A DNA stretch of 34,598 nt from Solirhodobacter olei (GTDB lineage: Bacteria > Pseudomonadota > Alphaproteobacteria > Rhodobacterales > Rhodobacteraceae). Shown here piece after piece: positions 16,793-26,046 of the stretch (position 1 is its first letter; each line of letters opens with the position of its first letter). The notes below the pieces were generated by a model. That model was not told the DNA's origin. It saw only the letters and a program-made list of their open reading frames with translations, and searched no databases. Both the position numbers and the translations under genes were made by a program. The stretch covers positions 1-34,598 of the forward strand of contig NZ_RRYH01000043.1 in assembly GCF_004010155.1 (NCBI RefSeq). The letters run 5' to 3'.

Positions 16793-18727
16793 ATGAGACT
16801 CGTCACCGTGCTCGGCCCGCCGCATTCCGGCAAATCCACTCTGGTCGCCGCAATGGCGCAGTTGGAAGCGGGCCAACCCGTCAGCATCGGGCTCGCCGAT
16901 GCGGCAACTGTGACCCAATTCACTTATCTGGGCGAGGACTGGGCCGCGATAGAGGTCGCCGGGGGACCGGACAATCTCGCCCATGCCGGTCCGGCGTTGG
17001 CGACATCGGACGCCGTAGTCGTCTGTGTACCGCCGGAAACCGAGGCCGCCGTCCTTTCGGCGCCTTACCTGCGGCTGGTGGAAGAGGCAGGCCTGCCCTG
17101 CTTTCTCTTCATCAACAAGATCGATGCGACGACAGAGCGGGTTCGCGCCACTGTCGCCGGGCTGCAGGCCTATTGCCGCCACAGCATCATCCTGAGGCAG
17201 GTGCCGATCCGGCAGGGTGGTCAGATCACCGGCGCGGTCGACTTGATTTCCGAACGCGCCTGGGAATATCGCGAGGGCAAACATTCCGCGTTGGTCGAAC
17301 TTCCCGCCGAGATGGCCGAGCGCGAGCGGGAGGCGCGGACCGAACTCCTCGAGTCACTATCCGATTATGACGACCACCTGCTGGAGGAGCTGGTCGAGGA
17401 CCACAAGCCGATGACAGAGGAGGTCTACGAGGTCGCCTCCAAGGTCCTTGCCCACAGCGATCTGGTGCCCGCCTTCCTCGGCGCCGCGAGCCATATGAAC
17501 GGCGTAACACGGCTGATGAAATCGCTGCGGCACGAGGTGCCTGGGGTCGATGTCGCCCGTGCCCGCCTGACCACGGATCCGGCGGTGAGCGCGATTGGAA
17601 GTCTTGCCGAAATGCGCAAGCACCTGGGCAAGGTAGTGCTGGTCCGCGTCCTCGGGCCCGGCGTCGCGGCCGGTGTCCCGTTGGCCGGCGGCGGGGTAGG
17701 CAGCTTCACCGGCCTTGACGCTCGAACGGCGGTACAGAGCCTCGCGCCCGGACAGATCGCGTTAGCGGTAAAGTCTGATCACCTGCATCCCCGCCGGCTC
17801 TACACCGCGACGGGCGAAGCCCCCCTGCCCGACTGGGCCCGCCCCCGCGAGGCAATGTTCCGCGAGCTAATCGCACCGAAGCACGAGCGGGACGATGCAC
17901 GCCTCTCCTCCGCGCTCTCTCGGCTGGCGGAGATCGATCCCGGCCTCCAGATCGAGCAGGATGCCCAGACCGGCCGGGTGATCCTGCTCGCCCAAGGTCC
18001 GCTTCATGCCCGCCGTATCGCTGAGCGACTGGAGGCCGATTTCGGCGTGGAGATCGAACAGTCGCCCGTGCCGCCCGCCTTCCGGGAGACGATCTCCAAG
18101 CCCGTCGAACACCACCATCGCCACCGCAAGCAATCCGGTGGTGCCGGTCAATTCGCAGATGTACTAATCCAGATCCGCCCGACACAGCGCGGTGCGGGCC
18201 TGACGTTCTCGGAAGAGGTCAAGGGCGGTGCGGTGCCGCGCAACTACATCCCTGCCGTCGAGGCCGGCGCGATGGAGGCGTTGCGCGAGGGGCCGAACGG
18301 CTTTCCCGTGGTCGATGTTCACGTGACCCTACGGGACGGCAAGAGCCATTCCGTCGACAGTTCTGACTTCGCTTTCCGCACTGCGGGCAAAGCCGCGGTG
18401 CGAGAGGCGATGTTGGAGGCCGGCCCCCTCGCGCTGCAGCCTATCGCGCGGGTGGAGATCCACGTGCCCAGCGATTTCACCGGCGCGCTGGTGCCCGCAG
18501 TGAATGGGCTTAAAGGGCAGATCCTTGGCTTCGACGCCCATCCGGAGGCGAAAGGTTGGGATGTCTTCCAAGCGCTTCTACCGGCCACGACGCAGGACGA
18601 CCTCTACCGCGCACTTGCCAGCGTGACGCGGGGCACGGCCTGGTTCGCCACCGCCTTCGACCATTACCAGGAGATCGGCCTGGCGGAGTTGAAACGAACG
18701 ACCGAGGCGCTGGCCCCGGCCGTGTGA
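16793..18727 (+). CDS. elongation factor G-like GTPase paralogue lacking switch I
   Basis: A 644-residue protein, shorter than canonical EF-G (about 690-700). The P-loop G-P-P-H-S-G-K-S-T is at residues 8-16 and F-I-N-K-I-D (G4) near 107-112. Only about 40 residues separate the P-loop from the G3 region, where D-T-P-G-H is replaced by E-V-A-G-G-P. So the R-G-I-T-I switch I element and the catalytic histidine are absent. Domains III-V follow, with K-P-V-E-H-H-H-R-H-R-K-Q-S-G-G-A-G-Q-F-A-D-V (domain IV start), G-N-x-x-P-A-V-E-A-G-A-M-E-A-L-R-E-G and C-terminal G-L-K-G-Q-I-L-G-F. The normal EF-G must be elsewhere. A role in translation stress or ribosome handling is possible but not shown. ATG 16793 is preferred to GTG 16790 on spacing from GGGGGA. 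Confidence 0.87.
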   Translation: MRLVTVLGPPHSGKSTLVAAMAQLEAGQPVSIGLADAATVTQFTYLGEDWAAIEVAGGPDNLAHAGPALATSDAVVVCVPPETEAAVLSAPYLRLVEEAGLPCFLFINKIDATTERVRATVAGLQAYCRHSIILRQVPIRQGGQITGAVDLISERAWEYREGKHSALVELPAEMAEREREARTELLESLSDYDDHLLEELVEDHKPMTEEVYEVASKVLAHSDLVPAFLGAASHMNGVTRLMKSLRHEVPGVDVARARLTTDPAVSAIGSLAEMRKHLGKVVLVRVLGPGVAAGVPLAGGGVGSFTGLDARTAVQSLAPGQIALAVKSDHLHPRRLYTATGEAPLPDWARPREAMFRELIAPKHERDDARLSSALSRLAEIDPGLQIEQDAQTGRVILLAQGPLHARRIAERLEADFGVEIEQSPVPPAFRETISKPVEHHHRHRKQSGGAGQFADVLIQIRPTQRGAGLTFSEEVKGGAVPRNYIPAVEAGAMEALREGPNGFPVVDVHVTLRDGKSHSVDSSDFAFRTAGKAAVREAMLEAGPLALQPIARVEIHVPSDFTGALVPAVNGLKGQILGFDAHPEAKGWDVFQALLPATTQDDLYRALASVTRGTAWFATAFDHYQEIGLAELKRTTEALAPAV

Positions 18728-18826
18728 AGGCGCTCAGTCACAAGGGCAAAGGGAGGGCGGCGTCCGCACCGTCGGGCGCTCGCCCGTCGGACAACCTGTC
18801 GCCCTCTGCCGGGCGTGCTCAATCGA

Positions 18827-19564
18827 TCATCCCAGGTAGTCGTGAACCACACGACCCAGGCCGAGCGTCAGATCCGTCAGGATATGCACGGCAGAGACGA
18901 CTTCGCGCACCGGCAGGTCCGCCACCGGGGCAAGCGCGTGGTGAAACAGCTCCAGGCGCCCCGGCGCCTCCCAGGCTCCCTTTACCGTCACGTCCTCCGA
19001 GCGGTAGCGAACCAGCTCGCAGATCCGCGGCGTGCAGTCGACATGCGGGATGATCTTCAACAGGAAGGCCGGCGCCTCCACCGCCGCCTTCATCTTCGTG
19101 CGGTCGGCCTCACGGTACTTGTAGCCCATGGTCGCCGTCGCCAAACGGACAGATCCCATGTCGAGTGTCCCGATCAGTGTGTCCTTCTCGACCCTGAGCC
19201 GGGGCTGGGCAAGCTTCTTCGGAAAGCCCCAGATCTCGCGGCCACCAGCGATCGGCGCCTCATCGTCGAGGTACATGGCGTGGGAATAGCCGCCCTCCTC
19301 GCCGTTAAATCGCACCGGGATCACCTGACCGCTTTCGGTATAGTCGCCGAAGCCGGTGGAGTCCGGCATCCGGATAAATTCGAATTTCACCAGCGGTTCC
19401 GTCACCTCCAGCGGCGCTGGCACGACCTCGCGGAGCGCGTCCATATCCGTGCGATAGGTGACGATAAAGAACTCCCGGTTGACGAACTTATAGGGCCCGC
19501 GCGGATAGGCTGGGCTGGTCAAGGGCATGGCGAAGGCGGTTTTGCGGACGTCGTCTTCCGTCAT
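18827..19564 (-). CDS. adc: acetoacetate decarboxylase
   Basis: A 245-residue enzyme of normal length that decarboxylates acetoacetate to acetone and CO2 in the cytoplasm. The signature E-I-W-G-F-P-K-K near residues 109-116 contains the two adjacent lysines, one forming the Schiff base and the other lowering its pKa. Upstream [17 protein letters not shown] and [14 protein letters not shown] fit the family. It is convergent with the EF-G-like gene (100 bp apart) and separate from the polysaccharide operon. No acetone carboxylase, CoA transferase or thiolase gene is near, so its pathway link is not visible. Confidence 0.95.
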   Translation of the reverse strand: MTEDDVRKTAFAMPLTSPAYPRGPYKFVNREFFIVTYRTDMDALREVVPAPLEVTEPLVKFEFIRMPDSTGFGDYTESGQVIPVRFNGEEGGYSHAMYLDDEAPIAGGREIWGFPKKLAQPRLRVEKDTLIGTLDMGSVRLATATMGYKYREADRTKMKAAVEAPAFLLKIIPHVDCTPRICELVRYRSEDVTVKGAWEAPGRLELFHHALAPVADLPVREVVSAVHILTDLTLGLGRVVHDYLG

Positions 19565-19784
19565 TATTGGGCTCCTCTACTGGGCCAGTGCGCGGAGCGT
19601 GCGGCCGAAGCCACCCCCGCCTGCACCGGCGCACCGCCGCCGGCGGGGGCATCCCAACCGGGCGCGGCAATCCTGCACTGAGAGGTCATCATCGCCCCGG
19701 CGCTTCGCAACTCACGGTGGATCACGATCCGGGTGCGAGAGAATTTGCGAGCCGGGTGGTCTGCCCGGCCCGACCGCGTCGTGA

Positions 19785-21983
19785 TTAATCCGCGCCGCGC
19801 TTTGAGCGGTAGCTGTACCGGTAATTGTAGGCGTAGCCTTGGCCGTAGCCGTAGCGCGTCTTTTCCGCCCGGAAGTCGTTCAGGATCGCCCCGGTCAGCC
19901 GTGCACCAGCAGACTGGAAGGATTTCTGGACCGCCTGGATCGCGCCCGCCATCGTCTCCAGATGCCGCGCGACGGCAATAGTCGCCGCGACAGAGCGGCT
20001 GATGATCACCGGGTCGGTGACAGCGAGCGTCGGAGGGCCATCCAGGATAATCAGGTCGTAGCGTTCGTTCAGCGTCTCCAGAAGACGGGTGAAATCAGCC
20101 CGCATCAGAAGCTCCGACGGGTTCGGTGGAAACCGTCCGGCGATAAGGCAGTCGAGCCCCTCCGTGGGTCCCTGCACAAGCGCCGCGTCCAGCGTCACGT
20201 CGCCGGCGAGCACTTCCGCAAGCCCGGGCGTGCCGCGCGGCAGGCCAAGGTAGTGGCGCTGACAACCACGCCGCATGTCGGCATCGACGAGACAGACCTT
20301 CTGGCCCGACTGCGCTGCCGTCACAGCGAGATTGATGGCAATGAAGGACTTTCCCGCGGCCGGCGCGGCGCTCGTAAGCAACACGGCCTTCGATTTCGCG
20401 TCCAGCATCCCGAAGTGGAGCGAGGTGCGCAACGAACGGATCGCTTCCACCGCCGGATCGTCGGGATCCCTTACGGCGAGGATCGGCCAAGTGCCCCGCG
20501 CTCCGCGTTTGGCAAGCGTAAGGTTGCTGTGGCCGATGGTCGCGAAGACCGGCAGGCCGAGGCGCTCTATTTCCTCCGCGCCGCGCAGCCCCGTGGTAAG
20601 CGCGTGGCGGCCAAGCACGATGCCCGCGCCGAGGATCAGCCCGAGCAGGCCTGCAAGCACGATAACGAGGTGTCGCGGCGAAACCGGGATCGAAGAGGCC
20701 TGGGCCGCATCAACGATCCGGACGTTGCCGACGGCGCCATTCGACAGGACTTTCAGCTCCTCGACCTTCGAGAGCATACCAACATAGGACTGCTGCGCGA
20801 CAGTGAGGTTTGACGTCAGATCCAGCACCGCCTTCTGCGCCTGAGGAAGCCGGTCCATCTGCTTTTGCAGGTCGGCGATCTGAGCCTTCAGCTCTTTCTT
20901 CTTCTGAAGGAGCGCCTGATAGACTGGATGGTTCACGGTGTAATCCGTGCTCATCGAGGCCTGCTGCAGATTTAGCTGGTTAAGCTGCTCCTGCAGATTG
21001 CCCTGGGCAGTCAGTAGCGCTTGGGTCTCATAGCTGAGATCGACCGTCTTGTGCTTGTCCTGGTAATTTGCCAGCGCCTGCTGCGCCTTCTCCACAGCCG
21101 CCTTGGCCTGCGGCAGCTGGGATTGCACGAAGCTCAAGCTCTTCTGCGCCTCGGCCGAGCTCTGGTCGATGTTCTGGGCGACATAGGCCTGGGTGATCGC
21201 GGCGAGGATCGCCTGGGCGCGGTCCGGGCTATTGTCCGAATAGGTCGCGGCCAGCATGTTGGAGCCCTTCGGGTTTTCCGAGACCGAGAACTTCTGCTGC
21301 AGGCTCTGCATTACCTCGTCACGGGTCTTACGCTCGATCACGTATTTTCGGCCCGTAATGCCGTCGAGCTTTGAGACGAGCAGTGCGTAACCCCTAGCCG
21401 TATCGGCCAGCGGGACACCGACTTTGCCCTTGGCGGAGGATCCGTCCGGCAGGGTCAAAACATAGGCACCATTGCCCTCGTCGGTCAGCAGTATCTGCTG
21501 GTCGATCCAGCTTGGCGGCACTTGCAGGGCGGTGACACTGATCGCATCCCCCTCGCGACCGTAGGCAGTCGGGATCAGGCCCGGCATATCGGGAATCCGT
21601 CCGGCTTCGATGGCGCGGCCGATGACCGGGAACCGCAGCGGCGCCGCGACCCAGTCGAGGTTCAGCTTGTCGATTGCCTGGCCCAGGATATAGCGCGAGC
21701 CCATAATCGCCACTTCGCCCTCGATCGGTGAGGTCGAGGTGCCGAAGAGGTCCTGCACCGCCGTCGCGGCCGCGAAGCCGGCCGATTGCGGCTGCACCTG
21801 CACCAGAGAGGTCGCCTGATAGCCGCGTGGCGAAATCACGTAATAGGCAGCCCCCAGCACCAGCGCCAGGAGGGTCACCGAGATTACGATCCACTTGCCG
21901 CCCCAGAGGACGCCGGCAAGAGCCATAAGATCGATCTCGTCGTCTTCCTCCTCGGCCGGCGAGGTTACGGGTTCGGGCCTCAA
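19785..21983 (-). CDS. Wzc-type polysaccharide co-polymerase/tyrosine autokinase
   Basis: A 732-residue BY-kinase fused to a Wzz-type chain-length domain. An N-terminal transmembrane helix (about residues 30-50) and a second near 440-465 flank a large periplasmic domain with a Gln-rich coiled coil (about 270-400). The cytoplasmic kinase has Walker A A-P-A-A-G-K-S near 538-546, Walker A' V-C-L-V-D-A-D near 562-568 and Walker B I-I-L-D-G-P-P near 643-649. The tail holds seven tyrosines in about 17 residues, the autophosphorylation cluster. The start is TTG 21983, overlapping the phosphatase stop (TTGA) with GGGAGGA suitably upstream; ATG 21926 is a weaker alternative. It is last in the wza-wzb-wzc operon and would control polymer length and export through cycles of phosphorylation. 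Confidence 0.93.
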   Translation of the reverse strand: MRPEPVTSPAEEEDDEIDLMALAGVLWGGKWIVISVTLLALVLGAAYYVISPRGYQATSLVQVQPQSAGFAAATAVQDLFGTSTSPIEGEVAIMGSRYILGQAIDKLNLDWVAAPLRFPVIGRAIEAGRIPDMPGLIPTAYGREGDAISVTALQVPPSWIDQQILLTDEGNGAYVLTLPDGSSAKGKVGVPLADTARGYALLVSKLDGITGRKYVIERKTRDEVMQSLQQKFSVSENPKGSNMLAATYSDNSPDRAQAILAAITQAYVAQNIDQSSAEAQKSLSFVQSQLPQAKAAVEKAQQALANYQDKHKTVDLSYETQALLTAQGNLQEQLNQLNLQQASMSTDYTVNHPVYQALLQKKKELKAQIADLQKQMDRLPQAQKAVLDLTSNLTVAQQSYVGMLSKVEELKVLSNGAVGNVRIVDAAQASSIPVSPRHLVIVLAGLLGLILGAGIVLGRHALTTGLRGAEEIERLGLPVFATIGHSNLTLAKRGARGTWPILAVRDPDDPAVEAIRSLRTSLHFGMLDAKSKAVLLTSAAPAAGKSFIAINLAVTAAQSGQKVCLVDADMRRGCQRHYLGLPRGTPGLAEVLAGDVTLDAALVQGPTEGLDCLIAGRFPPNPSELLMRADFTRLLETLNERYDLIILDGPPTLAVTDPVIISRSVAATIAVARHLETMAGAIQAVQKSFQSAGARLTGAILNDFRAEKTRYGYGQGYAYNYRYSYRSKRGAD

Positions 21984-22420
21984 GGCGCAGTCCTCCCAAG
22001 CTTGCCGATCCAGCCATCGGCTGCCCGAATGATCCGCGCCACCGCCGCCTCATGGGCGGCGAGCGGTTTTCCATGCGGGTCCGGTATGCCCGCGCCACCG
22101 ATCCAGTGGTCGAACAGCATCACCTTGCCGGAGAGTTCGGGATGGGTCTCGGCCAGCACACGCCGGTGATCAGCCTCCATCACCAGGATCAGATCGGCAT
22201 GCCGGCCCAGCTCGCCACTAAACTGTCGCGCAACATGGCCCTCGACAGAGACGCCTGCCGCCGCGGCCGCTTGGGCGGTCCGCTCATCCGCGCCGTGCCC
22301 GACGACGGCCCCGAGCCCTGCTGAAGACACCTCCATCTCCGGCAACCCCTTACGCAACACCCTTTCGCCCACCGGCGAACGGCAAATATTTCCAATACAG
22401 ACTACCAGTATCCTGTTCAT
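21980..22420 (-). CDS. low-molecular-weight protein tyrosine phosphatase (Wzb/Etp type)
   Basis: A 146-residue phosphatase. The catalytic P-loop C-I-G-N-I-C-R-S (C-X5-R, residues 8-15) opens the protein, and the general-acid loop D-P-H-G lies near residue 112 (G-I-P-D-P-H-G-K). It should dephosphorylate the C-terminal tyrosine cluster of the kinase encoded next. ATG 22420 is two bases after the wza stop (TGAGCATG). The open frame to 22501 is rejected because it would overlap wza and the fold starts at the ATG. The gene ends by overlapping the kinase start. Confidence 0.94.
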   Translation of the reverse strand: MNRILVVCIGNICRSPVGERVLRKGLPEMEVSSAGLGAVVGHGADERTAQAAAAAGVSVEGHVARQFSGELGRHADLILVMEADHRRVLAETHPELSGKVMLFDHWIGGAGIPDPHGKPLAAHEAAVARIIRAADGWIGKLGRTAP

Positions 22421-22422
22421 GC

Positions 22423-23508
22423 TCACAGGTTGTTCCGCGTGTAGGCGACTTGATAGAGTCCGTTGATCGACGGCATGATCTTCGAGATGACCTCGTTCCA
22501 ACGCGACAGCGGCGAGGTCGTCACATAGATCACGTCCTGCGGCTGCAGGTAGAAGCGGCTGCCGGCGACGAAGGCCAGCGGGCTTCGCGCGTCGAACTGG
22601 TAGACCTTGATCGGACCCTTCGCTGGCTTGCGGAAGACGAAGACACCGCGGGCATTCGCCTGAGCCTCTACAAGGCCCCCGGTCGTCGTCAGCGCACCTG
22701 TCAGCGTCATCGGCGCCTGCGACAGGTCGACCGGCGCGGGTTTGCTGACCTGGCCGAGGACATATGCGAGTTCTGGCAGCAGTTTCGGGACGTTGACCAC
22801 GTCACCGTCGATCAGCACAGGGTTGTTGCGGACCTGTCCGGCATCGAGGAAGGCCTTCAGATCGACCCTGTAGAGTCGTCCGCCACGCCGCACGGTGACG
22901 TTGGCTGTATCGGCATCTGGAAGCAGTCCACCCGCTGCATCCACCGCCTGCAGCAGATGCAGCGGCAGCTCTGTCAGCGGTTCGCGCGCGGGGGTCCTTA
23001 CCTCACCGGTGACAGAGACGCTCTTGGCGTTATAGGAGGCGATATGGACGTCGACCTGCGGGTCGGGAATGTACTTGGCGAGTTTCGTCGTCAGATCAGA
23101 GCGGATATCTGCCACGGTCAACCCCGCAGCTCGCACCTTTCCGACATACGGGTAGAAGAAGGTACCGTCAGTTTCCACAGGCTGGCCCGATTCGGCAGCG
23201 CTGCGCTGCGGGCCGGCCGGCAGGGTCAGTTCCGGATGGTTATAGACCAGAACGCTGAGGATATCGCCCTTGCCGATATGATAGACCCAGCGCCCTGGCG
23301 CCGGCAATTTTGTGGCTGGACCGTTCGAACCAAGCTCTGGCGAAAGCTTCGCAGCATTAGCCGCCGTTACCGGGACAACGACGAAGGGTGTAGAGCCGTG
23401 GGCGGCATCGGTCTTTTGCGCGGATGCGTCGACCGGGAAATTGGTACCGACATCGGCACAACCGCCAAGTGCCGCGCATAGCACGAACCCGCATAAGGCC
23501 TTCGACAT
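22423..23508 (-). CDS. wza: outer-membrane polysaccharide export lipoprotein (Wza type)
   Basis: A 361-residue export protein. A short signal peptide ends in the lipobox L-G-G-C, with the lipidated Cys near residue 16. The PES domain follows (Y-H-I-G-K-G-D-I-L-S-V-L-V-Y-N-H-P-E-L near 75-95 and D-G-T-F-F-Y-P-Y-V-G-K-V-R-A-A-G-L-T near 115-132), then SLBB-type repeats (V-S-V-T-G-E-V ... L-L-Q-A-V-D-A-A-G-G; V-L-G-Q-V ... L-T-G-A-L-T-T-T-G-G). The C-terminus contains the amphipathic helix that lines the outer-membrane ring. ATG 23508 has GGGAGAGG just upstream and begins the signal peptide; the frame is open to 23844 without coding character. First gene of the export operon. Confidence 0.94.
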   Translation of the reverse strand: MSKALCGFVLCAALGGCADVGTNFPVDASAQKTDAAHGSTPFVVVPVTAANAAKLSPELGSNGPATKLPAPGRWVYHIGKGDILSVLVYNHPELTLPAGPQRSAAESGQPVETDGTFFYPYVGKVRAAGLTVADIRSDLTTKLAKYIPDPQVDVHIASYNAKSVSVTGEVRTPAREPLTELPLHLLQAVDAAGGLLPDADTANVTVRRGGRLYRVDLKAFLDAGQVRNNPVLIDGDVVNVPKLLPELAYVLGQVSKPAPVDLSQAPMTLTGALTTTGGLVEAQANARGVFVFRKPAKGPIKVYQFDARSPLAFVAGSRFYLQPQDVIYVTTSPLSRWNEVISKIMPSINGLYQVAYTRNNL

Positions 23509-23904
23509 CTGCCTCTCCCGCCCGGACATCGTCAATGCCCTAGACGGGACCGGCACGGGCCGGGCGCCCCTCCGGCCCGTCGGCCAGGCCAAACGCCCAC
23601 GCCGATGCGTCGCAGATGTAGCGCAGCTACCCTCACGCGAATCTACAACCCCCAAGTCCGGGCCCGCCGGACGGCGGCCTTGAATTCCCAATTCAAAAAA
23701 GGCGTAGAGGGGATCGCATACAATTACAACCCGACATCGCGCCAGCCGCAGCGTTGTGACTGTGGAGCACCGCCCAAGGTTGAGGCGTTGCAGATCAGCC
23801 ATAGGTTGCTGGCCGCGCAACATTTCGGACACGGCAGGGCACAACCGGCCTTGCCGCCTTCCGACCCGCTACCTACTGTGCCCGCCAAAAATGTCGGGGG
23901 ACAA
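23509..23904. other. 396-bp divergent control region of the polysaccharide genes
   Basis: This region between wza (minus) and yjbH (plus) must hold both promoters. Open frames overrun it on both strands, but without coding character. It contains the palindrome at 23680-23696 and is locally AT-rich from about 23680 to 23730. I see no further gene or RNA in it. Confidence 0.5.
23680..23696. promoter_or_regulatory. 17-bp palindrome TTGAATTCCCAATTCAA
   Basis: Perfect seven-base arms TTGAATT and AATTCAA flank CCC, followed by an A-run, midway between wza and yjbH. A protein-binding site controlling both directions is the likely meaning. On the minus strand it reads as T-run then hairpin, which is the wrong order for a terminator; on the plus strand the hairpin is followed by A, not T. 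Confidence 0.45.
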
Positions 23905-26046
23905 ATGCGATCAGGCCGATTGGCAGGACGAGGCGCGGGCTGGGCCGCGAGGCTCTTCATGAGCGTCGCGCTTTTTCCAGGGGCGGCGCTCGCGGATGGG
24001 CTCGCCAGCCATCCTTCACTGAACCTGCTGGGGACAACCGGGCTGATCGACATGCCTTCGGCCGAGATGCAGAAGGACGGAGTGCTCAATGTCTCCGTCG
24101 GCAATTTCGGCCCGATCACCCGAACAACGCTGAGCTTCCAGATAACACCGCGCCTATCGGGTAGCTTCCGCTATTCGGCCTGGGCGCACTGGAGCCCGAA
24201 CAGCAGCCCCACGACCTACTTCGACCGCAGCTTCGACCTGCGCTACCAGCTCCTGTCCGAGGGCCACTACCGGCCGGCAGTGACGGTTGGCTTTCAGGAT
24301 TTTGTCGGCACCGGCCTGATGTCCGCCGAATACCTCGTGGCGACGAAATCCGTCACCCCGCGGTTGAAGTTCACTGCGGGCCTTGGCTGGGGTCGGCTCG
24401 GCAGTTTCGGCTCGATCGCAACGACCTTTGGCCCCCGGCCGGCGATCGACGTTGGCAAGGGCGGTACGCCCTCGATCCACCAGTTCTTCCACGGCCCGGT
24501 CGCGCCCTTTGGAGGGGTTGAGTGGCAGATCTCCGACAAGCTGCGGCTGAAGGCGGAATATTCCTCTGACGCCTATGAGCAGGAGGCCGACGTCCACCAC
24601 CTCTTCCACCGGAGGATCCCGATCAACGCTGGACTGGAATACGACCTCGGGCAGACGACGCGGCTCGGGATCTATGAGCTCTACGGCTCCAGGATCGGCT
24701 TCAGCCTGCAGTTCACGCTCGATCCATCGAACAGCCCGGCCGGGCCGGTTCGCAGCCCCGGGCCAGTTCCGGTCCGTGTGCGGCCGAGCCCGAAGCAGGA
24801 TCCGGCCTCCTGGTCGCCCTCCTGGGTGACAGAGCCAACCACACTGACTGTTCTGCGCGACAACACAGCGACTCTCCTTGCCCGCGAGGGGCTCAAGCTC
24901 GAAACACTACAGCTGACGGGAACGACCGCGGTCCTGCGCTTCCGCAACTCGACCTTCTCCTCTGGCGCGGAGGCAATCGGCCGGGCGGCGCGGGCACTGA
25001 GCCAGACCCTGCCGAACTCGGTGGAGGTCTTCCGGATCGTCCCCGTCATCGACGGCCTGCCGCTGGCCACCGTCACCATCAAGCGAAGCGATCTGGAGAA
25101 GCTGGAATTCGCACCAGACAATGCAGGCAAGCTACGCGCCCGAGTAAGCCTGGCCCCTGTCGCGCCGCTGGCGGCGCCGGTGCTGCGGGCCAAGAATCTC
25201 TATCCGCATCTGAGCTGGTCTATTGGCCCATATCTGCGTACCGCCTTCTTCGACCCGAACGATCCACTGCGTGCGGATCTAGGCGTTCGCCTTTCGGCCG
25301 CCGTCAACCTCGCGCCGGGGCTCGTCGCCTACGGGTCGATCACCAAACGGGTATTCGGCAACCTCAGCACATCTGACCGGACATCGAACTCTATTCTGCC
25401 GCACGTCCGCTCGGACTACGATCTTTATGACAAACATGGCGATCCCGCGCTCGAGCGGCTTGCGATGGCCTATTACGACCGGCTCGGCCCGAACCTCTTC
25501 GGCCGCATCTCGGCAGGTTATTTCGAACGGATGTTCGGCGGAGTTTCGGGAGAAGTCCTCTGGGCGCGCCCGGCAAGCCGCTTCGCGCTGGGGGCCGAGC
25601 TCGATTATGCAAGGCAACGCGATTACAACATCGGCCTCGGCTTCCTTAACTACGGCGTCGTCACAGGCTTCCTCTCGGCCTACTACCAATTTGACCACGG
25701 CTATTCCGCACAACTTGATGTCGGTCGCTACCTTGCCGGCGACAAGGGCGCGACGCTGACACTGGCGCGGGAATTCCCGAACGGCTGGAAGGTCGGCGCC
25801 TTCGCTACACTGACCAATGTCTCCTTTAAGGACTTCGGCGAAGGTTCCTTTGACAAGGGTATCTTCCTGTCAATCCCGGTGTCCTGGATGCTCGGCCAGC
25901 CCTCGACCACCTCGATCAGCACCGTGCTGCGCCCGATCCAGCGCGATGGTGGCGCCCAGCTCGACGTACCAGGGCGGCTCTACGGCGTCGTGCGAGCTTA
26001 TCGCAGCGGCGATCTCAACAGCCAATGGGGGAGGGTGTTCCAATGA
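23905..26046 (+). CDS. yjbH: YjbH/GfcD-type outer-membrane exopolysaccharide protein
   Basis: A 713-residue protein, near E. coli YjbH in length (about 700). A signal peptide covers about residues 1-29, ending A-L-A-D. N-L-L-G-T-T-G-L-I-D-M-P-S-A-E-M and G-N-F-G-P-I-T-R-T-T-L-S-F-Q-I are the family's opening motif; alternating hydrophobic strands with many aromatic residues suggest one or two beta-barrels, with a periplasmic alpha/beta part around 310-430. The C-terminal half (D-Y-D-L-Y, R-L-A-M-A-Y-Y-D-R, G-A-E-L-D-Y-A-R-Q-R) also fits YjbH. ATG 23905 is chosen for the GGGGGA ribosome site and signal peptide; the frame is open to 23605. It overlaps yjbF by four bases (ATGA). It acts with YjbF and YjbE in polymer secretion. 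Confidence 0.92.
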   Translation: MRSGRLAGRGAGWAARLFMSVALFPGAALADGLASHPSLNLLGTTGLIDMPSAEMQKDGVLNVSVGNFGPITRTTLSFQITPRLSGSFRYSAWAHWSPNSSPTTYFDRSFDLRYQLLSEGHYRPAVTVGFQDFVGTGLMSAEYLVATKSVTPRLKFTAGLGWGRLGSFGSIATTFGPRPAIDVGKGGTPSIHQFFHGPVAPFGGVEWQISDKLRLKAEYSSDAYEQEADVHHLFHRRIPINAGLEYDLGQTTRLGIYELYGSRIGFSLQFTLDPSNSPAGPVRSPGPVPVRVRPSPKQDPASWSPSWVTEPTTLTVLRDNTATLLAREGLKLETLQLTGTTAVLRFRNSTFSSGAEAIGRAARALSQTLPNSVEVFRIVPVIDGLPLATVTIKRSDLEKLEFAPDNAGKLRARVSLAPVAPLAAPVLRAKNLYPHLSWSIGPYLRTAFFDPNDPLRADLGVRLSAAVNLAPGLVAYGSITKRVFGNLSTSDRTSNSILPHVRSDYDLYDKHGDPALERLAMAYYDRLGPNLFGRISAGYFERMFGGVSGEVLWARPASRFALGAELDYARQRDYNIGLGFLNYGVVTGFLSAYYQFDHGYSAQLDVGRYLAGDKGATLTLAREFPNGWKVGAFATLTNVSFKDFGEGSFDKGIFLSIPVSWMLGQPSTTSISTVLRPIQRDGGAQLDVPGRLYGVVRAYRSGDLNSQWGRVFQ

